Notes under the pieces: model-generated
Seen by the model: the letters and a program-made list of their open reading frames with translations, nothing else
Told to the model about the DNA's origin: nothing
Database searches by the model: none
Part shown: positions 47,196-56,262 of the stretch, piece by piece
Layout of the letters: each line of letters starts with the position of its first letter
Position numbering within the stretch: the first letter of the stretch is position 1
Assembly (NCBI GenBank): GCA_019096065.1
Contig: JAGUCH010000007.1
Span: forward strand, 952,501 to 1,016,500
From: Paracyclopina nana
Taxonomy: Eukaryota > Arthropoda > Copepoda > Cyclopoida > Cyclopettidae
Length of the DNA stretch: 64,000 nucleotides
Direction of reading: 5' to 3'
Program-made: the position numbers and the translations under genes

Positions 47196-48758
47196 ATGGA
47201 ACCTTCTCAACTAGAGAGAGGAGTGTCAAGTTTGTGGACAGTGGTCAACCACGTGGCCTTGGTGGTGAGTGATGTTGGACGTAGTTTGGCCTTTTACACT
47301 GACGTCATTGGAATGAGACAAGTGCTAAGGCCAAATTTTGATAGGTAATTCACCACCAGCAATTTGAATCCAAACAGAAATAATTGGCTTTTACCTCCAC
47401 TCAAGGCATGGAGCTTGGCTGACCTTTGGAAATATTGACTTGCACCTGATTAAAGGCCGGCCTTGTGTGCATCCAGATGATGACTTGATTGTGTCCCATA
47501 TTGCAATTACTGTGACCAATATGGATGAGTTGAGAGAGAGACTGGCCAAACTCAATGTGGCCTCAAGAAAGAATGTATCCGTGCCCAATCCTTCGGATAC
47601 AGACACAGGCAAAGTTGATCAGGTAAATGCAGCTTGAATAACATGTATCAAAATGTATTTGTTTTTAATTGAATACATTTTTGGGAGTGAAAATGCATTT
47701 TTGTAATTTTAAAAATGGCAATTTTAAAGCTGAAATTGCGTTTTTAAACTGAAAATTCATTTTTGAACTGAAACAAGTTATGGTAAGATTGAATTTCTTG
47801 GAAGAAATACATTTCATGGAATGAATACGTTTCATGGAGTAAATACATTTCATGGAATGAATACATTTCATGACATGAATACATTTCATGACATGAATAC
47901 ATTTCATGACATGAATACATTTCATGGACTGAATACATTTCATGACATGAATACATTTCATGGCATGAATACATTTCATGACATGAATACATTTTATGAC
48001 ATGAATACATTTCATGACATAAATACATTTCATGGAATGTATACATTTGATGGAATTAATACGTTTCTGTATTGAATACATTTCATGGAGTGATTACTTA
48101 TTTTTCATTTTGTAGGCATTTGTGAGGGATCCTGATGGATATTACATTGAGTTCTGCAATTGTGAAACACTTGAAAAGTATCTGCATGACAAGATGGCAG
48201 AAGAGGCCAAGAGGTGGAATTTCAATGCCACAAGGTCAGTTTTGACTGTGGGCAAAAAGCTCAAGATGATTGCCAATGACTCTAAGGAACTCGTACGAAC
48301 TATGAGTGCTGAATTGGACTGCAGCAAGGTAAAAATACAAGACTTTTTATGCATGGCAAAACCATAAACAAATTATATTTCAGTTGAAGTCAATATATCC
48401 AAAAGATTTGGACACTGTTGACCTCACAGGAAAACCAAGCCAAGCTGATCATGTGAAACTGGATAATTTGATCAAAAGAAGGCTGATTTATGGTGACATC
48501 ACTCAAAATGCCACTCCTGAAGATCTTGAAAAGCTGCTCAGGTATTTTGACAACCAAGTTCCCCAAGTCATTGCAGCCCTTGAGGAAAAGGTACGCGTGA
48601 AAGGATCAAGAACTTTCATTCCACCTGCATTTTATGGACGTGATGGAGTCTTCACCCAACCTCCAGCCTTTGAAATGCCCATTTTTGTCGAAAAAGTATC
48701 CAACTTCAACATGGAAAGTCTGCACACATCCATACATGAAACTGACAAAAATATCTAA
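47196..48758 (+). CDS. VOC/glyoxalase-fold domain protein
   Basis: Four exons (47196-47344, 47406-47622, 48116-48328, 48384-48758) give 317 residues. The N-terminal half is a vicinal-oxygen-chelate domain: VVNHVALVVSDVGRSLAFY (first metal-ligand His region), IDLHLIKGRP, VSHIAITVTNMDELRERL, and FVRDPDGYYIEFCNCE (Glu ligand). The pattern of His and Glu residues fits a lactoylglutathione-lyase or dioxygenase-type metal site, but the substrate is unknown. The C-terminal half (about 150-317) is helical and charged with no recognised domain. Intron 3 carries an 18-bp minisatellite of about 300 bases. The gene is not 4-hydroxyphenylpyruvate dioxygenase, which has a different C-terminal domain. Confidence 0.85.
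47775..48095. repeat. 18-bp minisatellite ACATTTCATGACATGAAT in VOC intron 3
   Basis: About 16 tandem units, several identical, others with GGAATG or GGCATG in place of GACATG. The unit is a multiple of three, so both strands stay open and show false His-Asp-Met-Asn-Thr-Phe or Cys-His-Glu-Met-Tyr repeats. Each unit contains the palindrome TTCATGACATGAA. Confidence 0.9.
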
Positions 48759-49170
48759 CCTCTTACACAATGTTCAATGAATATAAAATTTGAAGGAATG
48801 CACTCAAAAGGAAAATATAGCTCAAATTTGATATGAGGAAAAACGTGCGCATAACCTGAATCAGCATTTCATTAAGTCATTGAGTCACTATCCAAAATGT
48901 CCTACTTGTAAATAAAATCCCCAAATACATCTGTCTTTTTTAAAGGCTTTCAAAACCCTTATGTTGGTTAACATCATCATTTTGTAACTGCAAATGTTGC
49001 ATAAACCATATACAATCAGATGAATTTTCTGCGCAGTTAAGTTATTTTTAAATCCTGGATCATTCCAATCAATTGCTTCCATTTGATTGGTTGATTGGGA
49101 TACTCTCTTTTTTAAAACTAGTGCTACAAAAGTGCTTTCACATTATGGAGTCAGTTGGATTCCCACCATA
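48759..49170. other. Spacer between VOC and 7TM genes
   Basis: No gene recognised; likely 3' flank of the VOC gene and promoter of the second 7TM gene. Confidence 0.4.
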
Positions 49171-51280
49171 ATGAACATCACAACAGGAGACCCTTTTAGT
49201 GACATCAGCTCTTGGGAAGTAGCCATTTTTAGCGGGCTTGCAGGCCTCATTGAGACCCTAGGAAATGGTCTTCTGCTGGGCATGATGTACTATGAAAAGT
49301 ATGGCATGGACAGCATGAAGCGAACTGTGGCCAATCAACTTTGGTTTGTCCTGCTGCTGATTGCCATCATCCACAACATCATCTCCTTGCCCTTAATTGT
49401 GCACAGATTGACTGTAGGCCCCATAGGTAAATTTAACTGAAGCATTTGTTATTCTCTCAATTAGCAAGCAAAAAGGTTTGGCTGCATTGATGAAGGATGA
49501 GGTAGTTGTTGAGGAAAAGCCCATTTTGAACATGGTTTCACACCCATCAATGTTTTTGGGTGTGATCATGTAAGAATTAACTCAATTTGGGTGTATTTTC
49601 CATTCTTTAGAGCCACCACAGGACCTAGTAAGTATAGACAACAATGTTGAATTAGTAATGGAACTTGGAGAGCTGAAAAAGCAAAAGGTTTAAAAGATGT
49701 ACCTCCACTGTCACCTCCACAGATGACTCCATTGCCATAATTGGCACAAAGAATTCAGCTGATGCATCATCTGACTGACATTCACCATCAGAAAGGATTG
49801 AGATTGTGGCCTCTTTCAGCTTTGGACTCAAAGGTCCTTGCTGATCCACTTGGGTTTTTCCCCATCCCATGGTTGTAGCTATTGATCCAGGGCTCAGATC
49901 TTCACTTGGAGTGGTGGACATGCAAATAGGCTTTATGGTAGGGTTGCAGGTAGGCAGGGATGCATTGAGGACCAAGACTGCAAAATCTCCCTTGGCGCCT
50001 CTTGGAGGGGTGATGATTGATGCAACTCCAAATGTATGCGAAGACCCCTTCAAATCGACTGAGCCAACTGAGACTGAAAACTGAGAGGTTGGAACTAGAG
50101 AGACCTCTTCTAAACTGTTTGTTCCTGATTGAGTGACACAGTGATGTGCAGTAAGGATTTTGTCTTTGAAATGATGCTTCCAGAGCAAAACCATGATTCA
50201 TGATGAACTTTTGCCATCCATGGGTATTTCAAAGAGCTCTCAACCTCTTGACCTCCAACAATCTTGTAAGATTTTGCCAGATCATTTTCATGTGGGCAAT
50301 CTGGCCAAGTAGCATCTTCATCATCATCTTGGCTTGGGCCTTGAATTCCAGAAAGCAATTCTAAAGACCCCTGAAACATAAGCCTTATTATTTGACACTT
50401 GGCCTTTGTTGGTCTTTACCTTAAATATAAAATTGAGTGGTGGCCCTGAATGGTTGGGTGAATGTGACTTGAACATTTCATGATGTTGTCCATTTGTCAC
50501 ATTGATCAGAACTGAACCCAAGATCATGAATACTGCAGTGATTCCCTAAAATGCAATTCAAGCAATGCAAGTAATCTTGCATTTTAAAATCTTACTGAAA
50601 ACCAGGCATTCATCTTTCAAAATGGTAAACTTGTAACACTTGAGCTATTTTAGATTTGTAACTGGATCCAATGTTTTGAGGATCTCAGCAGATCACACCC
50701 ATGCAAAAATGATAATTTATGCATTTTGTCAGCCCTCTAACAAACTTTTTAACTTTAGGGTTGGTCATGGCCAAGCTAATGTTTAGCTATGCTGACTTTG
50801 TGTTGTACCAATTCCGCTTTACATTGGAGGAAGCTTTAATGATGAGAGCTCTCCAATGCTACAAATGGAACTGGATGAGTCGCATCCCTGATGACTTCTT
50901 CTCCCAATGGATCATTTCAGCCAACTTCACTTGGAGCTTCTTGTACATTGGCTCCAGATGGATCCTTGATGATTACATGATAGGCTCCTTCTTTGTTGCC
51001 ATGTCGCTTGGAGCAGAAGAGGAATACAGGATAAATGACATTGCTTACAGCGCATACAAATTGTAATGAATAAGCGTATGTATTTTAACTGTATTCTAAA
51101 TTTGCCCTAAATATTTTCAGGAGGTCAACTGCCCCCAATGTGCTCAGCTTGTTAGTGATCACCATTTGTTTTGTCATGATTGGCTACAAGAAATTCAAAT
51201 CAAGAGTGACAATTAAAGCAATGCCATCTAGTGGTCAAGATCCCAAATTCAATACCAAATCAAAAATGACAACCTCATGA
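49171..51280 (+). CDS. Second orphan multi-pass membrane protein of the EKxGxDxxKRT family
   Basis: Three exons (49171-49426, 50759-51062, 51121-51280) join in frame to 239 residues. The ATG at 49171 is the first in-frame ATG; MNITT gives an N-glycosylation sequon. Hydrophobic segments: about 20-42, 60-82, 90-105, 145-165 and 190-210. MMYYEKYGMDSMKRTVANQL matches the gene at 17966 in position and sequence. It is shorter than that paralogue (239 against 301), with fewer spans, so it may be truncated or have a different 3' end; a hydrophobic plus-strand frame at 51277-51492 follows but does not join. The 1.3-kb first intron contains an antisense protease pseudogene. Confidence 0.65.
49652..50613 (-). 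pseudogene. S1 serine protease D, frameshifted, nested in a 7TM intron
   Basis: Trypsin-fold protease-like gene on the strand opposite to its host gene. It begins at ATG 50613 (MNAWFS), has a short intron, a signal-like segment (AVFMILGSVLINVTNG), an acidic pro-region and KIVGGQEVE at the mature start. Catalytic regions are visible in different frames: ILTAHHC (His), GDFAVLVL (Asp), MGWGK, and CGGDSGGT (Ser). Frame changes occur just before the His motif (near 50170) and before the Ser motif (near 49745), each in a short homopolymer, and the end after the Ser motif is short. It could be a decayed gene or one with sequencing errors. Confidence 0.7.
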
Positions 51281-51455
51281 ACTCAATAACCAATGCTTTC
51301 CTTTGCTTAGTTTTCTTCCTATTACTGCTGTTGCCACTCATCCTCAAAAACCTGAAACTGGTTAAGTCTGGGCCAAACTTGCAATCATGGCATACCTTAA
51401 GCATCTGTCTTTATTTATGCATAGTGTTTCAAAACTGCTTGGAAGTCTGTAAAAC

Positions 51456-52594
51456 GGTCTCAAGACTTTTGCCCCTAGCCGTTTACCCCTGATATGTTTG
51501 CCCCAGGCCGTTTGCCCCTGTAGACGTTTGCCCCTAAGATCTTTGTCCTTAGAGACAGTCACCCCCAAGACATTTGCCCTTTGGATTTTGCCCCTATACA
51601 AGTTTGCCCCTTGGATTTTTGCCCCTGAAGACACTTGCCCCTTAGATGTTAGCCCCTGGATATATTTGCCCCTTGGATTTTTGCCCCTTGGTTTTTGCCC
51701 CTTGGTTTTGCCCCTTGAATTTTTGCCCTTGGATTTTGCCCTTGGATTTTTGCCCCTTGGATTTTGCCCTTGGATTTTTACCCCTAGGATGTTGCCTCAG
51801 GCACTTTTGCCCCAAGTACCAGTAAAATTTTGGCCTTAGGAATTTTGCCCTGGGTTATTTTGCTCATGGGTTGCCACTGCACTGTTGACTCGAGTTGACA
51901 ATGTGTCCAATTTGAAATGAACTTTCAGCACCAATTGGACTATACAAATTCCTAAAATAAGTCATTTTAGGGATAAGATTATACATTGCCTCAATCCAAT
52001 CAGCTTATTAAAAAATTAATAAAACTATTATTTGTAAAAGCAGAAAAAATGATTGTTTTGGATAGGATAAGGTTAGGTTAGTTTAGGATTCCGGTTAAAG
52101 AAGGTTTTGTTATGTAAAATTATTATAAAATGCAAATTATCATGAAATAATGAAGTGAAAATAATGTGGGCAACCATCTTGGAGGCAAAAGTTCAAGGGG
52201 CAAAAGTTCAAGGGGCAAAAGTCCAAGGGGCAAAAGTCCTAGGGGCAAAAGTCCTAGGGGCAAAAGTCTTAGGGGCAAAAGTCCTAGGGGCAAAAGTCCT
52301 AGGGGCAAAAGTCCTAGGGGCAAAAGTCCTAGGGGCAAAAGTCCTAGGGGCAAAAGTCCTAGGGGCAAAAGTACAAGGGGCAAAAGTACAAGGGGAAAAT
52401 ATATCCAGGGGCAAACATCTAAGGGGCAAGCGTCTTCAGGGGCAAAAATCCCAGGGGCAAACATTTCTAGGGGCAAATGTGTCTAAGGGAAAATGTCTTG
52501 GGGGCAAAAGTCTTTAGGGGCAAAAATCTTAGGGGCAAACATGCTAGGGGTAAATGGCTAGGGGCAAACAGCTAGGGGCAAAGTGCACGCAGCC
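51456..52594. mobile_element. Fold-back element with minisatellite arms and 9-bp target duplication
   Basis: The left arm (51456-about 51850) is built of units like TTTGCCCCTTGGATT; the right arm (about 52185-52594) is built of the complement, CAAAAGTCCTAGGGG (15 bases, about a dozen near-perfect copies at 52200-52370, then variants). Variant units occur in the same order in both arms when one is reversed (for example TTTACCCCT, then CCCCCAAGACATTT, then CCCCTGGATATATT), so the arms are true inverted copies. CTGTAAAAC flanks the element on both sides (51447-51455 and 52595-52603) as a direct repeat. The ends resemble each other (GGTCTCAAGACTTTTGCC and GGCTGCGTGCACTTTGCC). Between the arms are about 330 bases of non-coding DNA. 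Resembles Drosophila Foldback elements in design. Confidence 0.8.
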
Positions 52595-52603
52595 CTGTAA
52601 AAC

Positions 52604-52877
52604 AGCTCTTCATGAATGCACCATAAAATAGGCTAGTCAACATCCAAGGTTAGCTTCCCAATTATTTGGAAGATGGACAATTTTTTTTATAAAAAACCTT
52701 ATGATGAAATCCTGGATTTTCAATCTCTAGACTGACCCTTAGCAGGATAGTGTAGAAAAAAAATCACGTCAAATCTGAAACCAGTTTAAACTAGCCCAAC
52801 AATGGAAATGTGGTGACTTTTTTGTATTTCCACTAGATTTCTTCAAAGTGAACATTTTTTTTTCAATTTTTTTCAGC
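52604..52877. other. Short spacer after the fold-back element
   Basis: AT-rich, no gene seen; it holds the 3' flank of the minus-strand membrane-protein gene. Confidence 0.4.
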
Positions 52878-53218
52878 TTAGTGCATTTTCAGAGCCAGCC
52901 AAGGTAATTGACCTCTGGTTCTGTAAACCCTGAAATCATAGGCCAACTTAGACAAGACTAGAACAATCAGAAAAGCTAACAAAACGCAGAGTAGTTGTAG
53001 CAACAATTCCTGACTTTCCCCATTCGAGCTTGGTGGGCACAAAACCTCGGGATCAATGGAAACAATCTGCAATAAAAAATAGGGGGAGAAAACGTGACAA
53101 AAATACAGATTTATAACTAAGCCACTATATAAACTATTACCTTTTTGCTTTGAAGCTCTATGTCTGAGCCTTGGCCACATGTCAGCTGCCTTCGGTCAAA
53201 TACCTTTGCTAGCAAGTT
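52878..53218 (-). CDS. C-terminal exons of a single-pass membrane protein, possibly an LRR receptor
   Basis: Two exons (53141-53218 and 52878-53066) join in phase to 88 codons plus stop. The extracellular part has LTCGQGSDIELQSKKIV and then DPEVLCPPS, like the second half of an LRR C-terminal cap (C..., lysine-rich turn, LC). One membrane span follows (LLLQLLCVLLAFLIVLVL) and then a short basic cytosolic tail ending RTRGQLPWLALKMH. The upstream exons must lie beyond the window, because the 10.1-kb LTR element and a minisatellite occupy the upstream intron. The LRR assignment is tentative. Confidence 0.5.
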
Positions 53219-53276
53219 CTGAAATGCATAAAATAACTTTATTTTGATTTAAAATGAAAAAAATTCATCATTTTGG

Positions 53277-53474
53277 TGTAGGGGTTCGAACACTCTGAGA
53301 CCTACGCGCTACACCTTACTAACTTATAGCTTACAAGACTCCATCTTTGGTTGGAAGGATATGTCGTCGAGCTGTTCGCTCGCGCATGGTCGTTTATTTA
53401 CTGCTGTACAATTGTAGTGCTACCGCACGAGAGGAGGCGAGAGCGCAGGTACGCAGGCTCGGGATCCTGCTACA
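53277..53474 (-). repeat. 3' LTR (198 bp)
   Basis: Begins TGTAGGGGTTCG and ends GATCCTGCTACA on the plus strand, so the ends are TGTAG...CTACA inverted. Base for base it appears equal to the copy at 63178-63375. It is short for a gypsy LTR. Confidence 0.95.
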
Positions 53475-53488
53475 ATTTCCCCCTATTG
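53475..53488 (-). promoter_or_regulatory. Polypurine tract
   Basis: On the minus strand AATAGGGGGAAAT lies directly before the 3' LTR, the position of the plus-strand primer in reverse transcription. It overlaps the end of the third reading frame (stop at 53483). Confidence 0.75.
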
Positions 53489-55979
53489 AAGCGTGGCCGT
53501 GTCCTCACGGCGCAATGCTGGCACCCTATGTCTGGGGGATCCCGTGGCCGGAGGTACCGGGGAGATAGGTGGGCCGGTGGTCGCTCCTCCTTCCATCGGT
53601 GACTTCAGGGGCGTCGAGGTCGCGGAGGCCACAGTATTGGGCGCCGGGGCCGAGGGGAGCACAGCCATAATGTAATTGTGCATGGTCTCGTTCTGCCTTG
53701 CCAACGCGTCGACTTGGGCCTGCAGGTTCCGGTAGAGGCCGTCTTGTTCTTTGAATAGAGCCTCCTTCATGCGTTGGCGGAATCCAGATCGGCGGGGCCC
53801 ATCGGTTTCTCCTGGTTCTGCGACCCCGTACTTAGGGGGTGCCTCGTCGTCATCCTCTTCATCTCCGTCGCTGAGGGCGGCCAGGGGGTACGCCTCGGTT
53901 CCTTCCCGGGTTCGAGGTCGGCGTCGGCCACGCGTTGGGGGTTGATCTTCGTCATCGTCGTCCCCGCCAGGGAACAGGATCTGATCGTGCCCAAGGTTGG
54001 TAAGCATCCGCCACGGCATTTCGACCATAAGGAAGGCCGTGTGCCACAAAGCCAAGAACATCCACCAACCCAGTCCGCGCCGTCGGTACAGGATGATCAT
54101 CCGGATGACGGCTCCGAGGATCAACTTGATCAGACAGATAGTGATGAGAGTCCCTGTGAAGTAGGAATAATACTTTCCTACTGAGCTGAAGAAAGGGATG
54201 ATTGCGCTGCCGACATGGTCCACCATTTGATCTATGTCTTCCTGCGTCCACAGCGTAGTCGACCTGCTGCCCGTGATGAGCGAGTTGTGGAGCACGTTAC
54301 TGGTGATAGTGTTCACCACGGCCTCCCGACTGCTAAACAAGTGGAGGTAGAGGATGTGGTTGGCCCGTTGTTCTGCCGAGAACACTCCACCCCTAGTCCT
54401 CGGCTGATGTCGTAATGTCCGCTCCGGGGGCCGCGTCCGACATGGGGTTGAGTTGCGTAGGGCGATACAGGCGTGGATCTGGGGGTGGCACACATCCACT
54501 GATTATGAATCTTCCATTTAATTGGAGTGATGGAATCGCATGGGACCACGCTGGGCCGGTCAGTCAGCACGAAGGAAAGAGGGTCCGCGAATCGTGTCTC
54601 GTTGTTCACCAGCACGGGAATCTCCTGTGTGCAGTTCGCAATAGACCTGGTGACGGCTTGAACCGGGTAGCAGGAGGTAACATAGGCTACAGCCCCGGCA
54701 CGGGTGACTAGATGACCTGGCCCGTGGCTATCAAGGGTGGCGTACGATGAGGAGCCGGAGGCCATACTCTGAAGCTTGGAGTGCAGGATCGATCGTTCGT
54801 TCTTGCAGATAAGTTCCTGGAGGAACTTGAACCTGTCCTGGATATGCAGCGCATGCTGCGAGTGCACGAATGCCAGCTGGGTCTGTATATTCGCACCGTC
54901 CATGTCCTCCGGGTGAAGGTACTTGGCCTGGAGGGGTCCATCCCAGGTCCCACAATCAAGGCGGCGAAGTCGCGGAGCTGAGTGGTGAACAGTCGCCGCT
55001 GGCACATGGACTGCACGCCCTTGAGGACGAACCCCGCGAACCGCGATTCTTCTTCGTGGGCGAGGAGGAGCAGGTCCCCTAGGTGACCCGCGTTGCCGCT
55101 GAAGCTGGACGAGTTGCGGTGAGGGTATAGAATGGCCGGCCCTTTGTATACCTCGCTCAGTTCATCTTCGCAGCGGGGGGTCTTGCGCTTAGGCCACACG
55201 ATGGTGCCCTCGGCGTCGTCCTGCACGATCAAGTCCTGGAAATTGGCTGTAAGGTGGTTGGAGAAGACCACCCGCCCATTGGCCGTGTTTAGCTTCCTCG
55301 TAGATCGGTTCCACCAACGCGTGGATCGTGGTGGTTTAAATGCGATTTATAAAGCGTCACGCCACCACTGATGAAAGTGGTCGTCGTGCACTTGTGATCC
55401 TTGTCGAGCCCACCCTTGGAGAAGTACGACAGGGACACGGGGGTATTGAGCATGACTTGAACCTTCTTATTCTCCACCAGCAGGAAGCGTTTCTCGGCGG
55501 CGTCTCGGCAGGCTTGCGGCGTTACCAGGTAGGGCCTATTTACGTCCGTCATTTGACTCCCATAACTGATGCTATCGTACCCGCAGCGGGTAACTTCCCG
55601 CGATATGTGTACTCGGCACCGGTATGCCTTGACGGAGAGGAGTCGAGGCCGTCTGCAGTACCTGAATCGTGACATTGACCGGCGACTGATAAGAGCTGCG
55701 AATATCTTCACAGAGTTCAGGTTGGCTCAGGTCGATAGCTTCGTGCATGGCATCCGGATGCGCGCAGTCATAGGTGGTGAACGAGGTCACCTTGGCGTCT
55801 GGGGTGTACAAGTCGGCTGGTCGTGGTGACTGCCCCGGGAAGGCTGCTGCTTGGGCCACCTCGTTGAGGAGGATCCAGTAGCTATACCCGAAGAAGACGA
55901 GGAGCATCAGCGTGGGGCTGCACAAGCAATGACCTGGATGCATGGTGGACGTAGTACGTAGTGGTGAGCTAGTGTACAC
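53483..55979 (-). pseudogene. env: Envelope-like glycoprotein region, frame-broken
   Basis: Third coding region of the element, spread over five open segments in changing frames: 55572-55979, 55289-55711, 54708-55271, 54313-55005 and 53483-54499. At least four frame changes therefore interrupt it. Seen in pieces: an N-terminal hydrophobic segment (LMLLVFFGYSYWILL) fitting a signal peptide, many paired cysteines (RCGYDSISYG, MCQRRLF, NCTQEIP), N-glycosylation sequons, and near the C-terminus a membrane span (YFTGTLITICLIKLILG) followed by a second hydrophobic stretch and an acidic tail. The errantivirus/baculovirus F fusion motif is not seen. Cysteine layout recalls class III glycoproteins of chuvirus-like viruses, but this is a guess without a structure or profile search. 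Confidence 0.65.
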
Positions 55980-56262
55980 TTTCTAAACACTTTATGAATT
56001 CCTTTTGCTAGGAGGTAGTTGGTTATTAACTCAGACTGCAAGAGAGAAGGTAAACGATTATTATACGCTTGTTTGTCTTGTTAGTGTTTGCGCCCGAATG
56101 TCATGGTTTATATAGCATGAGCATGTGTTAATAATGCAGTTATGATACATATGTGATATGAAATATGGCATGAATGTGGCATAAATGGTGTGCACCCCCC
56201 CAAACTTTGTCATGAGGGAGCAATATTGGTGCGTATTATAGTCCTTTTACACTTGGGTTGTA

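Noticed and set aside
47665..48081. Long open frames on both strands across 47665-48081
   Set aside because: They are products of the 18-bp minisatellite, whose unit is a multiple of three and lacks stops; the region is an intron.
47196..48758. 4-hydroxyphenylpyruvate dioxygenase
   Set aside because: The VOC domain is real, but the C-terminal half lacks the HPPD catalytic domain motifs.
51277..51492. A 71-codon hydrophobic peptide after the second 7TM gene
   Set aside because: It does not join in phase to the preceding exon and runs into the fold-back element; probably 3' flank.
52123..52517. Repeat proteins of Leu-Pro-Leu-Gly and Gly-Ala-Lys-Val type
   Set aside because: They come from the 15-bp units of the fold-back element arms.
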